Assembly: GCA_902494685.1 (NCBI GenBank)
Contig: CABUUE010000031.1
Span: 1-10,820, forward strand
Length of the DNA stretch: 10,820 bases
Source of the DNA: an uncultured Collinsella sp.
Lineage (GTDB): Bacteria > Actinomycetota > Coriobacteriia > Coriobacteriales > Coriobacteriaceae
Reading direction: 5' to 3'
Translations under genes and position numbers: made by a program
The notes under the pieces: generated by a model
What the model was told of the DNA's origin: nothing
The model's database searches: none
What the model saw: the letters and a program-made list of their open reading frames with translations, nothing else
In this document: in pieces, positions 1 to 6,601 of the stretch
How positions within the stretch are numbered: the stretch's first letter is position 1
Layout of the letters: every line of letters begins with the position of its first letter

Positions 1-95
1 GCAATACGCTTGAGGATCCTTAAAAGAAAGTCCAGTTTATCCTTCCCACTCCAGTAGTCGCTATTTATTCAGTCCAAGTTTCGGGGCGCAGTTCA

Positions 96-113
96 CAGGC
101 ACCTTTGTGGTGG
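96..113 (+). repeat. Half-copy of a REP-like intergenic repeat
   Basis: CAGGCACCTTTGTGG at 96-110 is repeated exactly at 1682-1696. The adjoining TGG makes CCTTTGTGGTGG (102-113), the reverse complement of CCACCACAAAGG at 1666-1677. This copy has the right arm and spacer but no matching left arm, so it looks like a degenerate or solo member of the family seen complete at 1666-1698 and, diverged, at 2623-2652. Confidence 0.5.
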
Positions 114-121
114 TTTTTGCT

Positions 122-158
122 TTGGTAGATGTGTGGGACATGTCTTACAATCTACCAA
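122..158 (+). other. 9-bp stem, possible leader RNA hairpin
   Basis: TTGGTAGAT (122-130) is the exact reverse complement of ATCTACCAA (150-158), with a 19-base loop that itself contains the palindrome GACATGTC (137-144). No T-run follows, so this is not a typical intrinsic terminator. It could be part of an RNA leader or a protein-binding site. I recognise no known riboswitch family. Confidence 0.4.
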
Positions 159-210
159 GTAGTTCATGACGGGCGAAAAACGGAGAGAAGGGGCTTGATG
201 CGTCCTTAAT

Positions 211-282
211 GTTTCATGCGGATAGATTGATTTGACAGACGGTGGCGAATGCCCACCGTCCGCATTCGTATGAAACAAGGAG
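211..282 (+). promoter_or_regulatory. Structured 5' leader with competing hairpins before the exporter RBS
   Basis: Three inverted repeats overlap. GACGGTGG (238-245) pairs with CCACCGTC (253-260). CGAATGC (246-252) pairs with GCATTCG (262-268). GTTTCAT plus GCGGA (211-222) pairs with TCCGC (259-263) and ATGAAAC (270-276). The first two interlock in the order A-B-A'-B' with almost no linker bases, so they are more likely mutually exclusive than a stable pseudoknot. The 3' arm ends at base 276, directly against the AAGGAG ribosome binding site (277-282). This layout fits a translational or transcriptional attenuator, or a DNA operator. That function is inferred. Confidence 0.45.
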
Positions 283-287
283 TCTCT

Positions 288-1568
288 ATGCTCGCCCCTC
301 TTTTCTCAAAGCCTCAATCATCGTTGTCCGTGCAGGCCAAGCGCCTGGTGGCGATGCGCTTTCTCATCTACACCGGTTTTCAGACCAGCTACTTTATCGG
401 CGTCATCGGAACGCTCACCTATGCAGACGATGCCTCGGTTGTGGCGACATCGCTGGCCGTTCTGTTTATGAACGTATTCGTGATCTTGGGATCCTTTGCG
501 GGTGGCGCTGCGCTCGACGCCTGGGGTCCGCGCCGTCATTTCCGGGCGAGTATCGTCGGCACGTTGGCAACCGGCGCGGCAATTCTCGCCTTTGGCAGCG
601 CGACCGAAACAGTCCTTGCCGGCGCGGTACTCCTGGGCTTTGTGATGGGATTTGCCCAGCCCATTGCCACGTCCTATCCGGCGTATCTCACCGACGACCC
701 CGTCGAGCTCAAAGACATCAACTCCGCCATCGCCATGTTCTCAAACGTGAGTATCATCGTTGGCCCCACGCTGGGCGGCTTTGTCGCAGCTGCTGCGTCG
801 TCGCGTGCGGTGTTTTTGCTCATGATGCTCTTTACCGTACAGGCGCTCGTTGCCGGTTGGGACTTTAGGCCGCAGACCAGCCATGCCGCCGGGCATACGG
901 ATGCCGATTCGGCAGAGGAAGGGGAGCGTGCGGGACAAAGCCCCGACCCCAACACATCTTCCCGCGCCACCTTCGCGACCAGCATCAAGACGGTCTTTAC
1001 CAATAGCGTCCTCGCGCTACTTTTCTGCATTATTTTCCTTTCGAACTTTGGCTACGGTGCCTTCGACCCGCTGGAGTCGTTCTTCTACCGTGATGTCCTG
1101 CACGTCGGTGTCGAATGGATGGGCTGGCTCTCGTCGGCCAGCGGTGTCGGCGCGGTGCTGGGCGCCGTCCTCGCGCTCCGCTTGCCGCCGCACCTGGTCA
1201 ACCTTAAAACCCTGCTCGTGGCGCTCATGTCCGTGGGCCTGGGAAGTTTGCTCTATGTGGGGACACCGTACGTGGGTGTAGCCCTCGTCGGCCAGATTGC
1301 ACTGGGCATAGCTTGGGGCATCGTCAACCCGCTCCACAACACGATCGTGCAAACGACGGCCCCGCTCGAGCAGCTCGGTCGCGTCAACTCGGTCATGGGT
1401 TTTGGCAACATGTTTGCCGGCGTAGCCCCGCTGGCGATTGCCCCGTGGCTGGCGGCGACATTTGGCGTGCAGCAGACGCTCGTAGGGGCGGGTATGGTCG
1501 TGACGGCAGTTCCCGCGGCGTTGCTGCTGTTTGGACGCCGGTATTTTGATCGTGCCGCAAGGCAGTAA
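288..1568 (+). CDS. Major facilitator superfamily transporter (efflux-type)
   Basis: A 426-residue polytopic membrane protein that probably exports small molecules in exchange for protons; the substrate cannot be read from sequence. Two halves of hydrophobic segments flank a hydrophilic, acidic central loop (about 191-235). The loop between helices 2 and 3 carries a motif A-like sequence, GGAALDAWGPRR (72-83), with D77 and the following Arg pair. The fifth helix has a motif C-like VGPTLGG (158-164), typical of antiporters. Length and layout fit the drug/macrolide-type MFS group. I chose the ATG at 288 because AAGGAG (277-282) lies five bases before it; an upstream in-frame ATG at 249 has no ribosome binding site and would lie inside the leader hairpins. 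The gene appears to be monocistronic, with an inverted repeat starting five bases after the stop codon. Confidence 0.85.
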   Translation: MLAPLFSKPQSSLSVQAKRLVAMRFLIYTGFQTSYFIGVIGTLTYADDASVVATSLAVLFMNVFVILGSFAGGAALDAWGPRRHFRASIVGTLATGAAILAFGSATETVLAGAVLLGFVMGFAQPIATSYPAYLTDDPVELKDINSAIAMFSNVSIIVGPTLGGFVAAAASSRAVFLLMMLFTVQALVAGWDFRPQTSHAAGHTDADSAEEGERAGQSPDPNTSSRATFATSIKTVFTNSVLALLFCIIFLSNFGYGAFDPLESFFYRDVLHVGVEWMGWLSSASGVGAVLGAVLALRLPPHLVNLKTLLVALMSVGLGSLLYVGTPYVGVALVGQIALGIAWGIVNPLHNTIVQTTAPLEQLGRVNSVMGFGNMFAGVAPLAIAPWLAATFGVQQTLVGAGMVVTAVPAALLLFGRRYFDRAARQ

Positions 1569-1572
1569 AAAC

Positions 1573-1629
1573 CATCACAACATTCAGCGAAATTTGCGAT
1601 TTTGCCGAAAAACGTCGAATGTTGTGATG
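1573..1629. repeat. 13-bp inverted repeat directly after the MFS gene
   Basis: CATCACAACATTC (1573-1585) is the exact reverse complement of GAATGTTGTGATG (1617-1629), and GCG (1587-1589) can continue the stem against CGT (1613-1615). The 31-base spacer is AT-rich, with runs such as AAATTT and GAAAAA. The stem starts five bases after the exporter stop codon. There is no T-run after it, so a plain intrinsic terminator is doubtful. A processed RNA end, a REP-like element or a MITE-like remnant are alternatives. Confidence 0.6.
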
Positions 1630-1665
1630 CTTTGCGCCCCGGGCCAGGTCACCCTGCGGGTTCGG

Positions 1666-1698
1666 CCACCACAAAGGGGGGCAGGCACCTTTGTGGCG
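1666..1698. repeat. REP-like inverted repeat, complete copy
   Basis: CCACAAAGG (1669-1677) and CCTTTGTGG (1688-1696) form a perfect 9-bp stem around a G-rich 10-base loop ending in CAGGCA. The right half plus spacer matches 96-110 exactly, and the whole element aligns with 2623-2652 (shared skeleton CACCRCAAAGGG, then CAGRCRCCTT). It lies in the gap between the exporter and the HAD gene. Confidence 0.55.
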
Positions 1699-1700
1699 AT

Positions 1701-1717
1701 CGGGCCCCAACGGCCCG
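1701..1717 (+). other. GC-rich hairpin upstream of the HAD gene
   Basis: CGGGCC (1701-1706) pairs with GGCCCG (1712-1717) around a CCAAC loop. AGGCAC (1683-1688) and GTGCCT (1717-1722) can close a larger stem around it, which would compete with the repeat at 1666-1698. No T-run follows. It may end upstream transcription weakly or be part of a leader. Confidence 0.35.
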
Positions 1718-1722
1718 TGCCT

Positions 1723-1731
1723 TGGTATACC
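1723..1731 (+). promoter_or_regulatory. Candidate extended -10 promoter for the HAD gene
   Basis: TGG followed by TATACC (1726-1731) resembles an extended -10 element and lies about 55 bases before the ATG at 1787. No good -35 box is present at 17 bases upstream, where the sequence is GC-rich hairpin. The call rests on the -10 alone. Confidence 0.3.
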
Positions 1732-1786
1732 ATGTACGCCGTTCACGAATACACCCCACACCGCCGCACAACCCAGAAAGGCCCCC

Positions 1787-2608
1787 ATGGACACCACCTT
1801 CAGCCATATCAAAGCCGTGTTCTGCGATATCGACGGCACACTGCTCACGAGCCAGCACACGGTGTCTCCGCGCACCGTGGCGGCGATCCGCGCCCTGCGC
1901 GAGCGCGGCGTGCTCTTTGGCCTGTGCACCGGGCGCGACGCCCACGCGACCGAGGCCATGTACGAGCTCTGGGGCATCGAAGGTCTGGTGGACGTGCTCG
2001 TGGGCTGCGGTGGCGCCGAGGTCATCGATCGCGCGCACGACATCAACGAGCTGAGCTATCCGCTGCCGGGCGAGACCATCGCGCGCATCTGCGAGCACAT
2101 GGCGGACCTTCCGGCAACGCCCGTCTGCCCCCGAGACGGCGTGTTCTACGTGCCCGAGAGCAACGCGTGCGTCGAGCACCTGTCGCGCGTCGACGGCGTG
2201 CCCTACCAGGTGGTCGATTTTGCCGAGTTCTTGCGCGAGCCGCAGCCCAAGGTGATGTTTACCATGGCGCCCGAGGTAATGCCGCGGGTGATTGAGCGGG
2301 CGTCGACGTTTGCCGATGACACTGTTAAGGCGGCGGCTCTGCAAACCACGCAGCGGCTCTACGAGTTCATGGATCCGCGCGTGTCCAAGACGCGCGGCCT
2401 TGTGCGCGTGGCGGAGCTCAACGACATGGAGCTCCAGAACATCTGCGTGTTTGGCGATGCGGACAACGACACCTGCATGGTGGCCGACGCCGGCGTGGGC
2501 GTGGCCATGGCAAACGGCAGCGACGCCACCCGTGCCGCCGCCGACTTTGTGACCGCGAGCAACGACAAAGACGGCATCGCGATCTTTATCGAGGAACATC
2601 TGCTGTAG
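1787..2608 (+). CDS. HAD-superfamily hydrolase, Cof type
   Basis: A 273-residue cytoplasmic phosphatase of the haloacid dehalogenase superfamily, Cof-like subfamily with a C2 cap. Members mostly dephosphorylate sugar phosphates, nucleotides or flavin precursors; the substrate here is unknown. All four HAD motifs are present: motif I FCDIDGTLL with nucleophile D14 and general acid D16, motif II T48 in LCTGRDA, motif III K201 in VSKTRG, and motif IV GDADND (223-228) with the metal-binding acidic residues. The cap lies between motifs II and III (about 80-190). Length is normal for the family. I chose the ATG at 1787 because AGAAAGG (1775-1781) sits five bases before it and motif I then begins at the usual distance from the N-terminus; the upstream in-frame ATG at 1691 lies in hairpins. 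The gene stands alone between repeats. Confidence 0.9.
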   Translation: MDTTFSHIKAVFCDIDGTLLTSQHTVSPRTVAAIRALRERGVLFGLCTGRDAHATEAMYELWGIEGLVDVLVGCGGAEVIDRAHDINELSYPLPGETIARICEHMADLPATPVCPRDGVFYVPESNACVEHLSRVDGVPYQVVDFAEFLREPQPKVMFTMAPEVMPRVIERASTFADDTVKAAALQTTQRLYEFMDPRVSKTRGLVRVAELNDMELQNICVFGDADNDTCMVADAGVGVAMANGSDATRAAADFVTASNDKDGIAIFIEEHLL

Positions 2609-2622
2609 CGCCGGGGGAGAGT

Positions 2623-2652
2623 CACCGCAAAGGGAACAGACGCCTTGCGGTG
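2623..2652. repeat. REP-like inverted repeat after the HAD gene, possible terminator
   Basis: CACCGCAA (2623-2630) pairs with TTGCGGTG (2645-2652). With A2631 bulged, GG (2632-2633) and CC (2643-2644) extend the stem. It begins 14 bases after the HAD stop codon, so it may act as a transcript end, but no T-run follows. Its sequence aligns with the element at 1666-1698, including GGG, CAG and CCTT in the loop side, so it is probably a diverged family member. Confidence 0.5.
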
Positions 2653-2801
2653 TCCTCAGGCGATTTGGGCGAATTGATGCCTAAAATCTGCGCGAAAATT
2701 CAGATATGGTTGTCTGAACATTACGCTTCTAACTACCGATGAAATAAAGATATTCCCATCAATTTGGTAGTCTATTCCTCCCGGTTAATGACCTACCGTT
2801 C

Positions 2802-2820
2802 ACGGTCGATTTTCGACCGT
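2802..2820. promoter_or_regulatory. Perfect 8-bp palindrome, possible operator
   Basis: ACGGTCGA (2802-2809) and TCGACCGT (2813-2820) are exact reverse complements separated by TTT. ACCGT at 2795-2799 can also pair with ACGGT at 2802-2806, giving overlapping dyads. The site lies about 175-190 bases upstream of the candidate promoter. It could be a repressor or activator site; no T-run of terminator type follows. Confidence 0.4.
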
Positions 2821-2993
2821 TCGCAGGATGCATGCTCTTGAGCAAAATGTTGTGCAAATAAATAAAATGCTATTAAAAAACTGATAACTAACTTAATTAC
2901 CAGTAGAAACAGATATTTCAGAGCGAATAAACGAAGGCAAATCTGAGTAAATGTCAAGAGAATTGAGAACTGGCTACAAAAATGTCGGTTTTG

Positions 2994-3023
2994 TTGCTCG
3001 GATGTTTAAACAATAGTTACAAT
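2994..3023 (+). promoter_or_regulatory. Candidate promoter of the pilus operon
   Basis: TTGCTC (2994-2999) and TACAAT (3018-3023) are separated by 18 bases and match four and five of six positions of the housekeeping consensus. Transcription would start near 3030, leaving a leader of about 80 bases. A direct repeat of CAATAGT at 3011-3017 and 3020-3026 overlaps the -10 box with a 9-base period and may be a regulator site. Confidence 0.4.
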
Positions 3024-3084
3024 AGTATTACTAAGCGTGCACAATCACAGGTTGCGCAGATACGTTTGATAGTGAAAGAGCAAG

Positions 3085-3114
3085 ATCGCGGTCTCTTGGG
3101 GAGGAGACATCGAT
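3085..3114 (+). promoter_or_regulatory. Ribosome binding site of the adhesin gene inside a hairpin
   Basis: GGGGAGGAG (3098-3106) is a strong ribosome binding site six bases before the ATG at 3113, and this fixes the start. GTCTC (3091-3095) pairs with GAGAC (3104-3108), and ATCG (3085-3088) with CGAT (3111-3114) across a 2x2 internal loop. Such a fold would enclose both the binding site and the start codon. Confidence 0.4.
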
Positions 3115-6100
3115 GAAAGCGAATTCAGAAAAAACTAAGCAGAGTAAAAAAGCGACGCGCCGCGTACTGGCAGGCGTTTTGTGCGGAGCCTCCGTGTTGA
3201 GCCTGGTACTGTCGCTCGTCATGCCTCCGATCTCGCAGGCCATTGCCAACGATGCCCAGACAGATTCTGCCGAGGCGACCGTTGCAGACGCGAGCGCTTT
3301 GGGCGAGGACGCCGGTGCAGACGAGAACGTTTTGGGCGAGGAGGCCGGTGCAGGCAATTCCACGGGCAAAGACGCCGAAAACCGGAAAAGTGACGACGCT
3401 GAGGGTGGCGAGGGAGAAGACGCTGCTGCGGCGGATCCGGCTGCCGATGGCGCGGGAGCCGGGAGCGCTGCGCAGCCCGCGGATGATGGACAGTCTGTCG
3501 ATAAGGTCGCTACTGTTGCAAATGAAGGTGAGGTTCCGGGACTTAAAACAGATAAGGATGGGTTCGCGCTGCTGGAGGGAGATAAAGACCTGTCTACGTA
3601 CCTTGACCTTCCCGCGGCGAAAAAGCCCGCAAAGCTGCGTCTGACTGCTGATATTAGTTCGAGCGATCCGATCTTAATCAATCACGACACTACGATCGAC
3701 CTTGCGAATCACAAGCTTTATTACAGCAGCGGTAACCCTATGCAGGAAACCAAAGAGCCTGTTCGTGCATTTATCACAATTTCAAAGGGCTATACGCTAA
3801 CTGTCAAAGGTGAGGCGAATGACTCGAAGACTGAAGCTACCAGTGGTGAACCTGGTCAGCCAGCAGAGATGCAGTTCATTGATGAAAGTGTTCCACAATC
3901 ACTTACATACTACGTAACTGAAAGCACGCCTAACGGTTTTGGTACTAGGGAAACGACCTACCAGCACACTGTTGCCAATTTCGGCGCTATCGTTGCATGC
4001 AAAAAGGGCTATGTAAATCAAGTCATTTCCGTTGAGGATGGGGGCACGCTCAACCTTCAGGGTGGCATGATCACAACGCCTCGTGCCCTGGGCAACGACG
4101 GCCACGTTATTTTCTCTCAGGGCGCTGTTTATATTTCTGGCGGTTACGTCACCAACGGCAACGGCGGTGGCTGGGGCGGTGGTCTGTGCATAACGGGCGC
4201 GAATGCCAGCCTCGAAATGACAGGCGGCGTGGTCGCGGGAAACAAGGCAGCTTCTGGCGGTGGCATCTTTGCTAACAATAGAGCGGCGCTGAACCTCTCC
4301 GGCGGTGTCATCTCGGGTAATGCAACATATGGCAACGATATCACCGATGGTTATAACGTCAACGCCGGCGGCTACGGTGGCGGTGTTTATACCCAGAGTG
4401 CAATCGTAACCATCAGTGATTCTGCCAATATAACTAACAACCGAGCTGAAGCCCGCCTCGCTAATAACGAGCTTTACAACAAAGGTCTCCTCGGTGGCGG
4501 CGGAATTGCATCGCACGGTGGAACGCTGTCCATGACGGGTGGCTCCGTTACTGCCAATTACTCCCATGAGGCCGGCGGTGGAATCTACGCTGGCCTCCCC
4601 AACGGGCAGGGAGTTGCATTTACCATGTCCAGCGGTTTTATTGCGGGCAATATGTCCGATAATGCCGAGGGCGGTGGCCTCCGTATTTCTGGCGATACTA
4701 CCGGCTATATTAATACCGGCGATATTAATGCGGAAAATGCATCAAACAGGGTTTACATCACCAACAACAAGACGATGACGGGTGAGAAACGTGGCGGCGA
4801 CTGGGGCGGTGGCGGTGTCTTTATCCAGAAGGGCGGCAGGCTCAATATTTTCAAGACGCTGATCACTAAAAATCGCGCCGGTGGCTGGGGCGGTGGCGTC
4901 GGTGCTTGTCCTACGGGCGAGACAATCGTTTCGCACTCAAGTGGCGCTGCTATCTATGACAACGCAGATAACGTTGATCAAGATGGCAATAAGCTGACAA
5001 CCGTTGATCAAAATGGCAATAAGGTACCAACGTATCATTATTCCGCTGGCGGCGACGGCAAAAAAGAAGACCACGATGAAGATAATTACGTTACTTCTAC
5101 CTTCCAAACATCCGGCCATAAGGATTTCTTCTTGGTCCGTAATAAGAATGGCGCGGATAAGACAATCGCTGTCGTTCTTGGCAAGATGCTGGGCGGCGAA
5201 TCGGCTGGCTGGCAGGGCACTCGCGATGGTAAGAAGATAACCATCGATGCCAATGGCGGTGCCGAGGCTAAGTGGATGTTCGGTTTGGAGGCCCATCCGA
5301 ATGGAGAGGCCGAAAAAAAGGCGCAGGCAGAGGCTACGACCATCATCAGTGGCAACTACTCCTACACCCACGGTGGCGGCATCATGACCAACGGCGATCT
5401 CATCGTCGGTGAGGTTACTTCCCTGGACGTGTATCCTGCAATCAAAGTCAAGGCAAATAAAGTCCTTATGAAGGACGGCAAAGAGCAAGGTCTTTCGGGT
5501 CACAACTATCAGTTTAAGCTGTTGGGCGCACCTGCCGATCCAACCAAGGCACCATACTGGAATGAGAACGGCACGCTTAACGAAAACGGATGCAAGGCTA
5601 TGCCCGCGGTCAACGTCGATGCAAACGGAGATATTCTCATTGACACGGGCGCGAACTACCAGTCGGGCGATTACGACCTCTACCTTGTTGAAGTTCCCCC
5701 TGACCCTGTTAACGTTCCTGTCAACGAAAAAGGAACAAAGTTTGATAAGTCTATTTACAAAATACATATAAAGGTTGGTACGACCCCAGTTAAATGGACC
5801 GACCTCTTGGGAATCCATATTAATCGTTATGCAGTTGATGGGGGTGCTTCCACAGTATCCGTAAAAAAGGAGGACGCGGCGGACTTCGCTCCCTGTGACG
5901 ATGACTTCTATGAGTGGAGCTGGGCTGAGGATTCGCATGGCGACGTCGTTTCGACCGTAACAATCGGCAAAGACTCCAACCCTGCGTTTTCGAATAGGCA
6001 GGCCTCGGGCTCTTGGACGCCTCAGGTGACCAAGAAGGTTGATGGCGGCGAGATGAAGGCGTTCAAATTCGAACTCGCGAACGAGAACGACCCGAACTTC

Positions 6101-6601
6101 ACCAATTCGGAAACGGTAACAATTAATCCTGATCCTGCGAATGCCAAAACTGACAAAAACGGTAATGCGACGAGCACGGTCAATTTCAAGCCGAAGAACT
6201 ATGAGCTCACGGACCTTAAAAATGGTTCCAAGACCTTCACGTACTATGTGCGCGAGAAGAACGATCACTCGACCTATCCGCATTGCAAGTTTGATCAGTC
6301 GGTCTATAAGTTCACGGTTGTGGCAACGGATTGCACAAAAGAAGGAAAGATCAATTGTGATGTGACCTACAAGCAGATTCAGGATCGTGATGGCAAGCCA
6401 GTGACCACCGACACGCCCCACGACCTCACCGACACCTCCACCCCCACCTTCACCAACACCTACTCAACCTCTTTGCCCCTTTCTGGTATGTCGGGCGTCA
6501 CTCTGACGTACCTTGCCGGCGCGGCGGTGCTTTGCGCTGCTGCGGCCTGGATGCACATTCGTCGCAAGGCGAATGCGAAGGGAGGTAAGCGTCGTGAATA
6601 A
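3113..6601 (+). CDS. LPXTG-anchored pilus tip adhesin with beta-helix and two Spy0128/FctA-like domains
   Basis: A 1162-residue secreted, wall-anchored protein, probably the pilus tip adhesin. Order of parts: basic signal peptide with cleavage near SQAIA (41-45); acidic Ala/Glu/Asp-rich linker (about 46-140); right-handed beta-helix (about 170-770) with recurring short coils of GGG and NN turns, such as GGGWGGG, typical of pectate-lyase-like adhesins; first isopeptide domain with probable K783, E860 and N961; second with K974 or K975, E1048 (YYVREK) and N1115 (FTNTY); LPLSG signal (1121-1125), a hydrophobic segment and a basic tail. The Lys/Glu/Asn sets are inferred from the Spy0128/FctA family pattern. 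No von Willebrand A domain, common in other tip pilins, is visible. It is first in the operon, and its last eight bases overlap the next gene. The receptor is unknown. Confidence 0.85.
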   Translation: MKANSEKTKQSKKATRRVLAGVLCGASVLSLVLSLVMPPISQAIANDAQTDSAEATVADASALGEDAGADENVLGEEAGAGNSTGKDAENRKSDDAEGGEGEDAAAADPAADGAGAGSAAQPADDGQSVDKVATVANEGEVPGLKTDKDGFALLEGDKDLSTYLDLPAAKKPAKLRLTADISSSDPILINHDTTIDLANHKLYYSSGNPMQETKEPVRAFITISKGYTLTVKGEANDSKTEATSGEPGQPAEMQFIDESVPQSLTYYVTESTPNGFGTRETTYQHTVANFGAIVACKKGYVNQVISVEDGGTLNLQGGMITTPRALGNDGHVIFSQGAVYISGGYVTNGNGGGWGGGLCITGANASLEMTGGVVAGNKAASGGGIFANNRAALNLSGGVISGNATYGNDITDGYNVNAGGYGGGVYTQSAIVTISDSANITNNRAEARLANNELYNKGLLGGGGIASHGGTLSMTGGSVTANYSHEAGGGIYAGLPNGQGVAFTMSSGFIAGNMSDNAEGGGLRISGDTTGYINTGDINAENASNRVYITNNKTMTGEKRGGDWGGGGVFIQKGGRLNIFKTLITKNRAGGWGGGVGACPTGETIVSHSSGAAIYDNADNVDQDGNKLTTVDQNGNKVPTYHYSAGGDGKKEDHDEDNYVTSTFQTSGHKDFFLVRNKNGADKTIAVVLGKMLGGESAGWQGTRDGKKITIDANGGAEAKWMFGLEAHPNGEAEKKAQAEATTIISGNYSYTHGGGIMTNGDLIVGEVTSLDVYPAIKVKANKVLMKDGKEQGLSGHNYQFKLLGAPADPTKAPYWNENGTLNENGCKAMPAVNVDANGDILIDTGANYQSGDYDLYLVEVPPDPVNVPVNEKGTKFDKSIYKIHIKVGTTPVKWTDLLGIHINRYAVDGGASTVSVKKEDAADFAPCDDDFYEWSWAEDSHGDVVSTVTIGKDSNPAFSNRQASGSWTPQVTKKVDGGEMKAFKFELANENDPNFTNSETVTINPDPANAKTDKNGNATSTVNFKPKNYELTDLKNGSKTFTYYVREKNDHSTYPHCKFDQSVYKFTVVATDCTKEGKINCDVTYKQIQDRDGKPVTTDTPHDLTDTSTPTFTNTYSTSLPLSGMSGVTLTYLAGAAVLCAAAAWMHIRRKANAKGGKRRE
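3298..3353 (+). repeat. 11-codon tandem duplication in the adhesin linker
   Basis: TTTGGGCGAGGA with the following GCCGGTGCAG occurs at 3298-3320 and again at 3331-3353, offset by 33 bases and with one difference. It encodes two copies of LGE(D/E)AGA in the acidic linker. The high identity points to a recent in-frame duplication in a region tolerant of length change. Confidence 0.6.
4973..5023 (+). repeat. 21-base direct repeat within the adhesin
   Basis: Bases 4973-4993 and 5003-5023 differ at one position (4982 versus 5012), with a 30-base offset. They encode VDQDGNK and VDQNGNK, Asp/Asn/Gly-rich turns reminiscent of calcium-binding loops. The repeat sits in a hydrophilic insertion late in the beta-helix region. 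Confidence 0.55.

Larger units (their letters stand above)
1..287. other. Non-coding region and leader upstream of the MFS gene
   Basis: No convincing gene ends or starts here; the minus-strand open frame over 93-278 has no family resemblance and crosses hairpins. The stretch holds one half-copy of an intergenic repeat (96-113), a 9-bp stem (122-158) and a set of overlapping inverted repeats just before the ribosome binding site of the exporter (211-276). A TTGACA at 232-237 lacks a partner -10 box at normal spacing. Two mini-frames, ATG 166 to TGA 198 (10 codons) and ATG 198 to TAA 209 (3 codons), overlap as TGATG. They could be leader peptides, but only the second has a purine-rich stretch in front of it. 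Confidence 0.5.
2653..3112 (+). other. AT-rich intergenic control region before the pilus operon
   Basis: No gene is visible in this stretch. It is markedly more AT-rich than its surroundings. It contains a 6-bp stem TTCAGA/TCTGAA (2699-2718), an interrupted stem ACTACC-GATG (2732-2741) with CATC (2757-2760) and GGTAGT (2766-2771), a tight palindrome at 2802-2820, a small stem TGCTC/GAGCA (2833-2844), a candidate promoter at 2994-3023 and a ribosome-binding-site hairpin at its end. The length and the concentration of palindromes suggest regulated expression of the surface genes. Confidence 0.55.

Noticed and set aside
232..260. TTGACA as a -35 box for the exporter
   Set aside because: The sequence 16-18 bases downstream is the GC-rich hairpin arm, with no -10 box.
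1649..2599. Minus-strand open frame of 316 codons opposite the HAD gene
   Set aside because: The + strand frame has all four HAD motifs, and this one is its shadow.
4156..4890. Repeated GGTGGCGG-type DNA as a CRISPR or tandem repeat array
   Set aside because: The spacing is irregular and in frame, and reflects Gly-rich turns of the beta-helix coils.
4937..6421. Minus-strand open frame of 494 codons opposite the adhesin
   Set aside because: No ribosome binding site or family resemblance; the opposite strand encodes clear isopeptide domains.
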